Assembly (NCBI GenBank): GCA_023376005.1
Contig: CM042141.1
Span: 95,469,990-95,533,989 of the forward strand
Direction of reading: 5' to 3'
From: Doryteuthis pealeii
Taxonomy: Eukaryota > Mollusca > Cephalopoda > Myopsida > Loliginidae
Length of the DNA stretch: 64,000 nucleotides
The notes below the pieces were generated by a model. It was not told the DNA's origin. It saw nothing but the letters and a program-made list of their open reading frames with translations, and did no database searches. The position numbers and the translations under genes were made by a program. This document shows, piece after piece, positions 21,830 through 32,947 of the stretch (positions are counted from its first letter, which is position 1; each line of letters opens with the position of its first letter).

Positions 21830-22815
21830 TCTAAATGAATTTAACTTACATTTTGTTCTTAGCCTCTCTTGTAAAACGTAAATACTTTCCGAACACTATG
21901 GATATCCAAACTGCCGTGTTAAATTTACACCCCCCCCCCCGCTATATTTAACACAATGAAACTTGAATAAAGGTTAATATTATCTTCAAACTTTTTAGAC
22001 CATTCAAAAGAAGAAACATTTTTTTAAAAAACTTCCAGTAAATCACTGGGAGTTTTTTTTTTTATTTCAGCTTACGGAAATAATGAAAATTATGAACGAA
22101 AACAATGTTTACATTTTCGCACCATTAAATCAATTGAAATCTAATGTAGCTAAAAACAAGTTATGACTACCGGCTTTAAAAAAATCTTTAAAAAATCAAC
22201 TAAGATTCAAATTTTCACGGAAATTTCGGTAATTATTCACCTGTTTATGAAATTATGTTTAAAATAGGGTTTTCCTAAAATATAAGGGAAAGTAGGGGAA
22301 GTACTTTTACGAGGCCCCCGCCTATATTATTTTATGAAATCTGAAAAAATGAACCGATAAAAAAACGATTTTTAATTTTTTTTCTATAAAGATAAGAGTC
22401 ATAATAATTATATCAGAAGATTTTTATAAGTTTCTATACGGAATGTTTTTAGCAAAAAAAGAAAACAACAAAAAAACATGAATTCTGAATACTGAATTCT
22501 TCTAAAAAATGTCAATATTAGGAAACATTTGAATAAATATAAATCAAATCTATTCTTATATCCTCTCTGGTAAAACATAATTATTTTCCAACCACTCTAA
22601 TATTCAAATAAATTTAGCATATTTATTTTTATATCCTCTCTGGTAAAACATAATTACTTTCCGATCAGCATAATAGATAAATTTAACTTGCATTTATTCT
22701 TATACATATTGTCTTGATTACATTCTAAACACGTTAATATCTAGATAAATATAACTTACATTTGTTTTTACATCCTCACAGGTAAAACGTAATTACTTTA
22801 CGATCAGCCTAATAT
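21830..22815 (+). repeat. Dispersed ~80 bp units (21830-21925 and 22535-22815)
   Basis: ATCCTCTCTGGTAAAACATA...TTACTTTCCGATCA...ATAAATTTAACTTGCATT recurs about four times at 22535-22815 with ~80 bp spacing. One further unit (CCTCTCTTGTAAAACGTAAA) lies ~700 bp upstream. The intervening 21930-22530 is A+T-rich with C/G homopolymers and no recognised family. Confidence 0.75.
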
Positions 22816-23190
22816 TTTTGTAGCAAAATAGCCATTGGCTAAAAACTACAAGGTCAAACATTTCTCTGAATTCTAAATTGATGCTAATGTATAGTTATTG
22901 TGCGAAACACTTTTTTTAGGTTACTGGAATATTCCATTAGAAAAAGAGTAAACTGAGTGATAAGAAAATCCATTGTAATATGAGGAAATATATAAATATA
23001 CTTAGGTTCTTTTTAAAGAAAAGAAAAAACACATCTAAGAGAAATTCAAAGATATTCTTGTATCTCTATGTTTACCTTTAGGCAGAGAATCATTTGTACC
23101 GTTACCATATTTTACAATCAGTTTCATATTTAGAATATATTGAACGTGAAATAGAAAATACAGTATTTATTTAACGGTATATCAAATACA
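22816..23190. other. No recognisable feature
   Basis: A+T-rich; nothing identified. Confidence 0.5.
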
Positions 23191-23192
23191 TG

Positions 23193-23262
23193 GTTAGAGT
23201 CGTAGGAAATGGACTCGTCGACTTGAGATCAAATCCTGCACGGGGCTGTTTAAATTTCACAT
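23193..23262 (+). mobile_element. RepC tRNA-like head fragment
   Basis: GGTTAGAGTCGTAGGAAATG...GATCAAATCCTGCACGGGGC is the RepC head (box A and box B region). The core and tail are absent. Confidence 0.7.
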
Positions 23263-24455
23263 TTAAAATCCTGCAATCTGTCTTATATATCACTAAGAAA
23301 TAAAAGTTTCCATAATATATGGTGTGATTAATTTGCATACTTGTTTGAACAAAACCGGGTTTAATAAATAATTATTTGGTGTTATTGATCTCTAATATTG
23401 TTTTATTTTCCAACGTATTAAAATCAATCCTGTGAATGATTTTATATAGAAATTATGAAAAATATGGTTTATCCTCCCTTAACACTGAACCCGAAAGAAA
23501 GTAAAACCCGGAAGTAAAAAAATTATCAGGGATCAGAGCCCTTAGAAATTTTAACAGAACAGACAAAGCCGGTTAACAACAACACAGACTTTCTCCTTAA
23601 TTGCACAGCTAAAACAACAGAATATACTGCCCCATTTTCTCGGCTGAAACAACATAGCAGCCCTGCTGAAAGAACGAATGGCCGAAGAAACAATTATAAT
23701 GACGCTGCCACGAACACCTTTACTCAGATAAGTGTTTTAAGTCATTTGTAACTTCCCTTATATGACTTACGACCGCTAAAAGAATATGTTTTTAGCAACG
23801 ATAAAACTCCCTTTGAAATATCAACTTTGTTTTTGTCCTTTTTACTGTCTATTGGTATCGGAAATCTGATAGAGAATTATCTTCCCCTGCCGCTAGAGGG
23901 CGAATCGCCAATACGATGTTGGCGCCAGAATCAAACCCTGGCACTTGTCTGTAGGCCGTCGACCTGGACGGAGGCATTTTTTAACAGCATACTTTCTGAA
24001 GGCCGTTTCGACAGCAAACTTATCAGAAGGCTGAGGACCTAAATAGTCAACTTGAAAAGGGCCCCATCCACCGTCATTTAAAAGAACAGTTACCAGGCGA
24101 GAAGCTTCCAAAAGGCATTCCCTACACTTTTTTACCTATCGTACGAGAACTGACCAAAACGGACGCGTCTCTACAGAAACTCTACAACCACAGCGACCAG
24201 AATACCCCTGTTAGTGCCACTTCTCCCACGAACAGTATTTAACCTCACAGATAAGTCTCGTAGCAAATGCCATTAAAATTTGCAACATATTCTTGTACTA
24301 TTTGTCAATACATGTATTAAATTTCCATTGTGTGTTTGTCTTCTTTCGTCCGAACAATTTGCCTACAACTGGGAGATTTAAGAGACCCCCCCCCCTTTAA
24401 ACCCGCAATTCCTCTTATTGGCTCATATGGGATACCGATAATAATTTCCCATAAA
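23263..24455. other. Unassigned; less A+T-rich block at about 23870-24240
   Basis: 23870-24240 has near-balanced base composition and open frames of 71-72 codons on both strands, but neither shows a known domain. Possibly a retroelement leader or a decayed exon. A C10 run lies at about 24390. Confidence 0.3.
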
Positions 24456-24459
24456 ACCA

Positions 24460-24596
24460 ATTAGAATAAAATTGAAATAAGTTTAATCTTTTTATATGCA
24501 TTCTTATCTAATTTTGTTAGTCTTTCTAATTTAATAGATTTTATAACATTAAAATCTAAATACTTACGCCCGGAGGGTGCATATTCTTGCTAGTGA
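24460..24596 (+). mobile_element. Helitron-like 3' end (CTAG|T)
   Basis: Ends ACGCCCGGAGGGTGCATATT then CTTGCTAG followed by T. GCCCGGAGGGTGC can fold into a short hairpin shortly before CTAG. The body matches 16384-16530 in inverse orientation. Confidence 0.55.
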
Positions 24597-24639
24597 TTAT
24601 AAAATGCGATGTTGATATACGAATATCATAGGCATGGAT

Positions 24640-24950
24640 TGCTATTGACAAATTATCAATTAGATGAAAATCTGATCATTCTGATAAGATAAAGTCAGAA
24701 TTCTTCCAAACGCACCACCTAGACTATAAGGAAATTCTTATGGAAACAAACTACATGGAAACTACGCAAGGATTCTGCGTGCTATCTTCAACAAATCTTG
24801 GAAACATCACCCCGGAAAAAACAAACAACAGCTATACAATTTATCACACAAACTATCCAAGTAAACGAACAAGATATGTCAATATACGCACAGGAAATGC
24901 ATGGACTGCCATAGACAGATCATCTATACATATAAAAAGAATCAAAATGT
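24640..24950 (+). pseudogene. RTE-like LINE RT fragment, internally rearranged
   Basis: Readable pieces are LYGNKLHGNYARILRAIFNK and SWKHHPGKNKQQLYNLSHKL, followed by VNIRTGNAWTAIDRSSI. In the copy at 4785-5345 the VNTRIGKAW block precedes the LYG block; here it follows. Either a rearrangement or two truncated insertions produced this order. Frameshifted and non-functional. Confidence 0.7.
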
Positions 24951-24972
24951 ATTTCTTACATATACATATTTA

Positions 24973-25245
24973 CCTGCACGAGCAGGATGTGACACAAGGT
25001 CAATTTCTTAAGCAGAGTTTAACAGATTTGAATTCAGAGTTTTCCTTCTCCTAGACAGGTTGGCTAAACAAGGTTAAAGAGCTCAGTCTGCCCTACTATT
25101 TTCCCATGGAGGGAGAATAGTTGGATTCATAACTTTTCAAGAGTATTAGTACTATGTGAAATGCAAACAGCCATGTCCAGGATTTGAACTCTTATCGTCG
25201 TGTCCATTTACTACGACAGTAACCATTACACTACACACCCTACAT
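24973..25245 (-). mobile_element. RepC SINE, near full length
   Basis: The tail GTGACACAAGGTCAATTTCT, then AGAGTTTTCCTTCTCCTAGA, core TTGGATTCATAACTTTTCAA, and tRNA-like head complemented at the right (minus strand GTGTAATGGTTACTGTCGTA, box B TTCAAATCCTGG). Confidence 0.88.
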
Positions 25246-25402
25246 TTACATATATATCCTTCTACACCTTCAAAGTATAAAATGTTAAAAAGATGACCCT
25301 TGCATTACTCGGTGTTACTCTTTAGGCAATCTAAGCATCCACCTAAGGCGCCAACATCTGGGAGCGCCACATTTCAGAGCAAACTCGGATAAAATGAAAA
25401 AT

Positions 25403-25915
25403 GAATAGAAAACTGTGATGGACACTGTTTCATGGACATGGCAGAAATCATGGGACAATCTGACTCAAAACAAATTCCACGAAATACAAGAAGTTATTGG
25501 AGAGTGGCCGACAGACCACAGAAGTATTAGAAGAGAAGAAGTAATACTCGCCAGATTGCGTATTGGGCACACCCACATTACCCATTCGTACCTGTTAAAA
25601 GGGGAGGATGCCACAGTATGCCCAACATGCAAAGTACAACTTACAACCAAGCACATCCTTCTAAATTGTAACAGACTTAAACATATCCGCGCCAATTACT
25701 ATCAAGCAAGAAACCTGAGAGACATCTTTAAGAATACAAACCCTGAAAACATTTTAAATTTTATAAAAAAAAGCAACCTTTTCAACAAAATATAACAGAA
25801 CATAACCAATTATCTCCATAGAACCACTACTTTAAAGACTGAAATCCAAAATAACCTTTTTGGCATTAAATGACCCACAGAGGTTGATATGCCGTTAAAC
25901 AAAACTTAAACTCAA
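25403..25915 (+). pseudogene. LINE ORF2 C-terminus with 3' UTR (I/Nimb-like), 5' truncated
   Basis: A 126-codon frame (25415-25795) reads WQKSWDNLTQNKFHEI, then GEWPTDHRSIRREEVILARL and RIGHTHITHSYLL. A CPTCKVQLTTKHILLNC segment follows, with C-x2-C-x7-H-x4-C spacing. This is the conserved tail after the RNase H domain of I/jockey-type non-LTR retrotransposons. After the stop a short 3' UTR leads to TTTGGCATTAAATGACCCAC, AGAGGTTGATATGCCGTTAA and ACAAAAC, the same tail as RepA and RepB. The frame is uninterrupted, so the insertion may be fairly young. RT and endonuclease are missing. Confidence 0.85.
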
Positions 25916-26364
25916 ACATTTACGTCAAAGATTTGTTGACTTTATATAATAATAAGAATTGCTTATTTGCATGAAGTAATAAAACCAGAAGAGGAAAATT
26001 ATGTTATCAATGGTGTTTCAAGAGTTAGTAACAATGTAGTAATAGGTTATTGTACTTAGATTTGCTTATCAAAACTTTCAAGTGGGCGCATATCTAAAGG
26101 CTTGCCTAGGGCGCCAAATCATCTTGCACAGGCCTTGGGCGTAGGAAATAGATTCTGAATAATAATTCACTATAATCATTTGAATTAACCTCCCTCAGAA
26201 CTCTGATAATCATATGAAAGGGAAATAAATCTATAGAATCATATTTGTTTTATTAGGGTGACTCAAAGCTTTTGATACGTGCTAGTTTGTGGCGCGTATA
26301 TCACGTGACTGAAGCAGTTCAAGCCGTGGGTGGTACCCACTGTAGTTGGTAATATCATGGTGCG
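25916..26364. other. Mostly unassigned; RepH at 26165-26295
   Basis: 26165-26295 (AATTCACTATAATCATTTGA, ATTAACCTCCCTCAGAACTC, and GTGCTAGTTTGTGGCGCG) recurs at 28206-28385. The rest shows no family. Confidence 0.6.
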
Positions 26365-26375
26365 CTGACACATTG

Positions 26376-26965
26376 CCGCCCTGTCGGTTTGAGCAGTAGA
26401 CTGCACCTATGCAGAGGAGTAAAATCCCCCCAAATGGGACCACCTGTTGGCCGTGATACTTAAGGACGATTTCTTGGTGGCTGAGCAGTCCATGACATGC
26501 AACAATCCACTTTGGCCGATCGGAGAGCTTCCCTCCGATCAATCACCTGGTCACATCAAGCCTTAGCACCTAAATGATTGTTCAAACCCTAAAGCCCTCA
26601 TGGCAAATCTCCAACCCTTTTTATCATATATATACTAGAAGACAGTGACTGGGTGTCTTAGAGTTCTTAGAGTTCTGCATTTAGAGGTGAAGTTCCAATT
26701 AAGGAACTTGGGAGTGTTAGTACCCCCTTCATCGCCATTATTCCCAGGTCCACTCTGACTCGGAGTGGTAGTAACTGTTAGAGTTCCATTTATGGGTTAA
26801 ATAGAAAAGTTAAAAATTTGTTTTAAAAATAGTATGGGTTAAATAGAAGAGTCTGAAAAATGTCTAAAAAATTGAATTAAAATACCCATCAGGAATGAAT
26901 AAAACAAAATGTCTTCAGCATAAAATAACCCAAGGGTCGATATGTCGTAAAATCCAACCAGCCAA
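26376..26965 (+). mobile_element. RepA retroposon, full-length reference copy with 11 bp TSD
   Basis: 590 bp from CCGCCCTGTCGGTTTGAG to AATCCAACCAGCCAA. Exactly flanked by CTGACACATTG at 26365-26375 and 26966-26976. This sets the family ends: the 5' end is not tRNA-like and lacks clear Pol III boxes, and the 3' end is the LINE-like tail (GCATAAAATAACCC...GATATGTCGTAAAATCC) plus short CCAA-type repeats. A Pol II or LINE-derived origin of the 5' part is possible. Confidence 0.95.
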
Positions 26966-26976
26966 CTGACACATTG

Positions 26977-27675
26977 TGCATTGCTTCATTGCCTGCGTGA
27001 TTTGAAAGTCGCACAGATGAACGTGCAACGTAGTCTATTTGGGAACTTATGCTTTACGAGTTCGAATTGGGCCATAATGCTACAGAAGCAACCAAAACAG
27101 TTTTTGTGCGAAAGACGAAGGCACAGTTAATCACAACAGAGTAACAAGATGTTTGAAGAAATTTCATTCGGGTTGCTGACATCTCTTGGAATTTTCACCA
27201 GAACCCCTTTGGCCGGCTCGTGGCCATAACACCACTGGGTGCCAGACCTGTGCGTCTTGGGTGGCCCTACTAGAAACTTAACTCTTTGCACACTTTAATT
27301 ATCTCATAGCATCTCTCCCTCCACTGTGATCCTACCGTAATCTGCCGGCATCGGCTCTCGCACGTGTTACTTGTTTACACTGAAAAATCACTACGGGAAC
27401 ATTCCTACCATCTTTTGTTTTATCTGTGAACTAACCCCGAGACTGGCAATTGATCCGTTTCCAATAGGGAACCTGTTGAATGGAATAATCCGGCAATATT
27501 CGACAATTCGGAGGGGGGATTTGGTAGGCAAAGTGTTAAGTTCCCGACGGAATAGTTCTGACACTACCACGTTTACACTGCCATGAGGAGGAATTAGACT
27601 TTAAAGCGGTAAGTTTGGACATATAAAACGTCATGAATTTCGACTAAGAAGTAAATTTAGCAGAATATGTTACTA
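26977..27675. other. No recognised family
   Basis: Nearly balanced composition at 27000-27600, with a 71-codon frame at 27371-27586 lacking a known domain. It may be an old LTR or exon remnant; nothing supports a firm call. Confidence 0.35.
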
Positions 27676-27679
27676 CTAA

Positions 27680-27870
27680 CAGGACCTGTGGATATACCAC
27701 AGTATGATAATTTAATTATCACAACGTTTGATATGTTTACTTAAGAGCTATTGCGAATACTTCAATATGTAAAAAGTATAATAATCTTGATTTAACTCTC
27801 TCTCACACTTTTTATTTCTGTCTTTCTTTTCATTGTGTTCGATTGAAACAGATTAGCTCACACTACCCCC

Positions 27871-27941
<71 letters not shown>

Positions 27942-28205
27942 TACTATCTATCTATCTTTCTCCTACTTTCTTTCTTTCTTTCTTATTATATTTTTCTGTG
28001 TAGCATGTCCTTTTTCTTTCCTTTCCTTCTTTATAATAAAAACAGAATGGTCCATTATTTAAATGCGGTGACGATATTCATAAAATAAGAATTCTCCGGA
28101 TAAGCAACACCAGATACTCAGGATTTACATTTTTTCATTTTATCTTAGACTATTTAGACGGTCTGATTTTTTTAACCAGAGGGTGTTGCAAAATGATAAA
28201 AAGCG
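27680..28205 (-). repeat. RepE dispersed repeat with internal microsatellites
   Basis: Inverse copy of 20090-20575: CCTGTGGATATACCACAGTA at the left and TTTAACCAGAGGGTGTTGCA at the right. Replacing part of the purine stretch is a (CT)n-(CA)n-(CTAT)n-(TTTC)n compound microsatellite at about 27871-27985. Confidence 0.8.
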
Positions 28206-28385
28206 TATTATATAATTCACTATAATTGTTTGAATTAACCTCCCTCAGAACTTTGATAGACCATATGAGATGGAATCAAATCTATGGAATGATTCTTGTT
28301 ATTATTTTATAAAAGGTTTAGATGTTTTCACGTGCAACTTATCATCTTAATAGATGTTAGTTTATGACACGTTGACATCAATCGT
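28206..28385 (+). repeat. RepH dispersed repeat
   Basis: Second copy of the 26165-26295 block, with the same order of ATTAACCTCCCTCAGAACT, CATATGAGA and TGTTAGTTTATG. In both places it adjoins other repeats. Confidence 0.6.
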
Positions 28386-28900
28386 GCTAATGTCAAACAA
28401 CTCTTCGAGTTGATTCACTTAATAAAGTTTTTTTTTTAAGTGGTAAAACGATAGCAGACAACGAGATAAATCAACGGGTGTTACACCTTATCAAAAGTGG
28501 GATTTTCAACTGAACGGTGTGAGAAGAGAAGGGAAAGTGTTTCAACAACAATTTCAATAACTTCACACATTCACTTCATAAAATAATCTAATCTAATATT
28601 TCTAAGTGTCGGTGAAATGTTATCGTCACCGTTTTCATCAAATGAAAGTAAAAAGAAAGAGTCTTGTTATATAGAGAAGTCAAAAGGTTGAGAGTCGTTC
28701 AAATGATAATCGGTTATATTTATATCAAAATGGCTACAGTGAATAGGTAATATAAAGTCAAGAATTCTTGTGAATCTTTCTGATCATTTACGTAGCGTTC
28801 TTTTGATCTGTCATCAGATTGTTTTGGCAAATTAATATCATTTAGACGGATAGGAGTTTTTTAAAACTGATTCCTTTATGAAAATTGATTATTATTTCAC
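28386..28900. other. No recognisable feature
   Basis: A+T-rich; nothing identified. Confidence 0.5.
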
Positions 28901-28904
28901 GGAT

Positions 28905-31372
28905 TATGGATATCACTAATGATAAATGTCAATGTGTCTGTGTGTCAGTGTGTCATATTTTCAACTTTACCTCAAGAGGCCGTAGCCCAACATATCAATA
29001 CAAATTTGGAATCAATCCGATTCATTGAGCAAATTGAAAATGCTTCGGGCTGAATCCAGACCGGCAATGACGAAATTTTGGATCTACAAGTTTTGATTAT
29101 TGCGATTTCTTGTGGCCATTTTTAGGAGAGATCACTTTACAGTGGATATCTCTTGTGTTCCTTAGTGTTAGGTAGGATCTTTGTGTTCGTTAGTGTTAGG
29201 TAGAATGCTAGGGTTCCTTAGTTTTTGGAAGAATCCTTGGGTTTCTTAGTGTTAGGTAGAATCCTTGGGTTCCTTAGTGTTAGGTAGAATCCTTGTGTTC
29301 GTAAATGTAAGGTAAAATGCTAAGGTTATTTAGTTTTTGTAAGAATCTTTGGGTTTCTTAGTGTTAGCTAGAATCCTTGGGTTCCTTAGTGTTAGGTAGA
29401 ATCCTTTGTTGCTGGTCCGCTCGTGTCGAATACGTGCAAATGAACGGCTTTCAAGATCGGTGATTAAATAGTTAACTAACTACGTATTCGAGCGTGTTGA
29501 TAGGCTGGCTTTAATTCACGCGCCTACGCAGAGTCTATAAGTTTAAGTGGTGGACTTCAGCACACCTTATATGTCAAAATATTCCAATAACGTTATTTTT
29601 TACGGCAATGTTTTTTGTTGCTTTTTTTATTATAAAAATGTAATACACTGACACACTGATGCTGGCATTTACTTTTTAAAATTTCTTCTTCTCAAATGAT
29701 ATATGAGAATATCAGTGCGTTAGTGTGTAATATCTTTTCAACTTTACACCTAAACGCCGTAGCCCAACGTAGCATACCGTTTTGAATTCAGGCTAACTTA
29801 GCGAGCAAATTAAAATCATTCCTGACCGAATCCGGATTGGCAATCTTGAAATTTTGGATTCCGAACTTTTAATTACTGGCATTGTTTTTGACAATCTTTT
29901 ACATGATTTTTTGTAACAAATTTTTTGTATTATAATAATTTCTATATCTTCTTCTCGAATTAAAAAAAATGCGAATGTCAGTGTGTTAGTGTGTCACATC
30001 TTTTCAACTTTACCCCTAAGACGCCGTAGCTCAACATATCATACCATTTTGGACTCAGGCCGATGCGATGAGCAAATTGAACACATTCCGGGCCGAATCG
30101 GGACCGGCAATCCTGAAAGTTTGGATTCACAAGTTTTATTTAGTTCAATTATTTTCGGTGATTTTTTACGTGATCTTTTGCGACAAAGTTTTTGTACGAT
30201 AAATTTAGGAATAATCGAAATTAATTGCAAACTCCAGTGAAAGTCACCCAGGAAACAGAAATAATTGTTTATACAGAAGCTAACTTAATTGCCGCCCGAT
30301 ACGGTGGCTTTTAAGCTAGCTAGTAATATATAATTTCGTTGTAAGGGAAATATCACTTTACAATTATTTTGTATGATAACAATTTCTATATCTTCTTCTC
30401 TAATAATAAATGCGATTGCCAGTGATAATAAGTCAGATTTTTTAAAACTCCTCCTAGAGGCCGTAGCCCAACATATCATAACAAATTTGGAATCAGGCCA
30501 ATTCAGTGAGCAAATTGAAAACACTCCGGACCAAATCCAGACACACAATCCCAAAATGTTGGTTATTTTAATGCAATATGAAAGATCTAGAAGACATTAT
30601 GTCCTTTTTAAAGAAAATAAAATTATACTATAGAATATAGACATGAACTTAATCAATACCATACAACATGATCCTCAATGATTCTAACTCATTGTTAAAA
30701 CCAAATACTACAAAGTGTAAATATAGATACACAATATATATATTACTTCCTAACCGCTAGGTATGATATAAACCCGGATGGGTTGATATGCCGTTAAAAC
30801 CAATCAACCAACCAACCAACCAACGACAATTTTGGATCCACAAATTCTAATTATTGCGATTGTTGTCGGGTTTTTTTTTTTTTTGTTTTTTTTTTTTGCG
30901 TTTTTTTTTTTTTTTTGTACGATAACAATTCTTATATCTGGTCAAATTGGAAAACCAAAAATGTTGCAGACCCTCCCCCCCACACACACACACACTTAAT
31001 GGACAGACACACCACGCGTCTTGTTCATCTAGGGGGGCTTCCCGGACTGAGTTTAAATACCCAGCTAGTAGTGTCACCTAGTCGTGAACCCTGGTGGCAA
31101 GGGAAGATAACCCTTTTGGACACAAGTCTATTCCAGCAGGGGCAGACAATTGTCATACTTAGCATGCAGCTTTGCAATAAGTTCCAAATAGACAATTTAT
31201 ATCATTGTTTTAATGAAAACAGTTAATTGTTTGAAATATTTGTTTAAGTTTAATAAAATTTAATATATAGTCAATGCATGAAGTTTCATTGTTGGGCTAA
31301 AGGTACAATTAAGAACCCACCACAGGAGCTAGCTTAATTGCCACCCGGATAGGCGGCTTTTAACCTAGTTTT
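28905..31372 (+). mobile_element. RepG region: tandem Helitron-like units
   Basis: Units opening with TCAGTGTGT(C/T)AGTGTGT and containing GCCGTAGCCCAACATATCAT, then GAGCAAATTGAAAAC and a GGCAAT...TTTGGAT block occur at about 28905-29130, 29685-29935, 29945-30235 and 30385-30560, with a remnant near 30825-30945. Two hairpin-plus-CTAG terminal blocks, at 30288-30330 (GCCGCCCGATACGGTGGC then TTTTAAGCTAG) and 31323-31372, look like 3' ends. The region also holds a minisatellite (29155-29405), a RepA/LINE tail fragment (30765-30830) and poly(T) runs (30870-30918). Class is inferred from the ends only; no helicase frame is present. Confidence 0.55.
29155..29405 (+). repeat. Minisatellite, ~29 bp unit, about 8 copies
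   Basis: Unit close to TTCCTTAGTGTTAGGTAGAA followed by TCCTTGGG, with variants (GTTCGTTAGTG, TTTTTGGAAG). Confidence 0.9.
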
Positions 31373-31504
31373 AAATATTCTCAAAAATGAAAGATAAAGC
31401 AAAAAAATATTTTTTAATAATGTATTTTAAACAAGTTGGTGCAATTTTCTCATTAAATGTCAAGCCTCTGAAATTAGGAGTTCATATACCTCAATAGCAG
31501 TATC

Positions 31505-31974
31505 TCATCTACTGAAAGCAATGTCAACATACACATAGATAAAGGCATGACTGCTATTGAAGGTTAATGACCATTTGGAAATTTGATCTCTCTGATAAAA
31601 TAAAACGACAATTCTTCCGAGCTGTGGCCGTGCCAGTACTACTGTATGGTTGGACCACTTACTTTAACGAAACATTTGGACACAGAAGCTAGATAGGATG
31701 CTGTATGCTGTTTTGACAAAATCCTGGAAGCAACACTACGAAAAAGCAGCCCTACGGCTAGTTACCTCCCATCTCACAAACCATCCGAGTTAGATGAGCA
31801 AGACATGCTGGACACTGCTAGAGAAACAAGGAAAATCTCTTAAGTGACGTTCTTCTATGGACTCCTACACATGGACACACTAGTGTTGGCTGACAAAAAA
31901 AGACTTATATTTTACTGTTCTGTGCAGACACTGGATGTCTACTTGCCAAGAGTGAGGAACGATAGGGACGGATG

Positions 31975-32020
<46 letters not shown>

Positions 32021-32054
32021 AAGAGAATTCATGCTGTTGGCACACCTCGACGAC

Positions 32055-32085
<31 letters not shown>

Positions 32086-32090
32086 TATGA
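31505..32090 (+). pseudogene. RTE-like LINE RT C-terminal fragment with GAT tail
   Basis: Reads SSTESNVNIHIDKGMTAIEG, then with frameshifts WKFDLSDKIKRQFFRAVAVP, VLLYGWTT, RHAGHC and DVLLWTPTHGHTSVG, in the order expected for the RTE-like RT tail. It ends in a GA microsatellite (about 31977-32016) and then (GAT)n (32054-32085), which acts as the 3' terminal repeat. Several stops and frameshifts. Confidence 0.85.
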
Positions 32091-32386
32091 ATTATAATAT
32101 AATAGACACATATATAGCAATTAATCTGAAGGCAGTGAAGACCGGAGTAATTTCAATATCAACAGACAAGTGGATAGATAACCTGTCCAGTAAACTTATC
32201 TCAGAAACCATTTTTTTTATCTTGGTAATAATGAAAAATCCCACAAGTATTTCATAAAAATATTATCTTCTACCGCCCATATCAAAATAGTTCAAGGTAT
32301 TATAATCACTGTCTGATAAAATTATTTTCGTCAGATTCTCCGAGAAAAAAGTAATAACCATTTTCGTTGTCTGAGCTTTCTTTATT

Positions 32387-32418
<32 letters not shown>

Positions 32419-32720
32419 ATGTCATATCAATTTGTGGGCTATTTAATGCCAAAGTAATCCTTGTAGAAAAAAAGTAATTAGCATTTTCGTTGGCTGATCT
32501 TTCTTTCTTTGTTTTTGGCATATTAAAATGCATAGATTATTTAATGCCAAAGCTATCCTTGAAGTAGAATAGTAGTGGAACATTGCAAGTGGAAGAGGGT
32601 TTCCTACAATATCATTTCGTAATCTAATACCCTGACCAATTCGCGTTCAAATGATCTAAAATCTTAACAGCATGTGTAGAATCAACTCAAAATTCTGTTT
32701 AATCTTTTTTCATGATATTG
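32091..32720. other. Mostly unassigned; RepB tail fragments and (TTTC)n
   Basis: (TTTC)n lies at about 32378-32417. Minus-oriented RepB/LINE tail remnants lie at 32418-32466 (GTCATATCAATTTGTGGGCT) and 32510-32565. The rest shows nothing. Confidence 0.55.
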
Positions 32721-32947
32721 TTTGGTTTGGTTTCTTTGTTTAATGGCATATCAATAATCGTGGGTTATTTAATACCAACGACATCCTTGTAGATTAACAG
32801 TAATCGTACCCATAGCTGAGGGGATGAGGGGTTTCATACCTTTCACAATGGTATTATTCCGTAAGTGAACGTAATAGTGCGACTGAAGTTCGAACTCGCT
32901 TACAACAATGTCACAGTCTAGCACGTTAACCATTACGCCATATGGAC
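32721..32947 (-). mobile_element. RepB SINE, near full length
   Basis: Tail complement TTTCTTTGTTTAATGGCATA, core TTTCATACCTTTCACAATGG, and on the minus strand a tRNA-like head GCGTAATGGTTAACGTGCTA with box B GAGTTCGAACTTC. Confidence 0.9.

Noticed and set aside
31905..32120. 71-codon frame on the minus strand
   Set aside because: Translation of (GA)n and (GAT)n runs at the end of the RTE-like LINE fragment.
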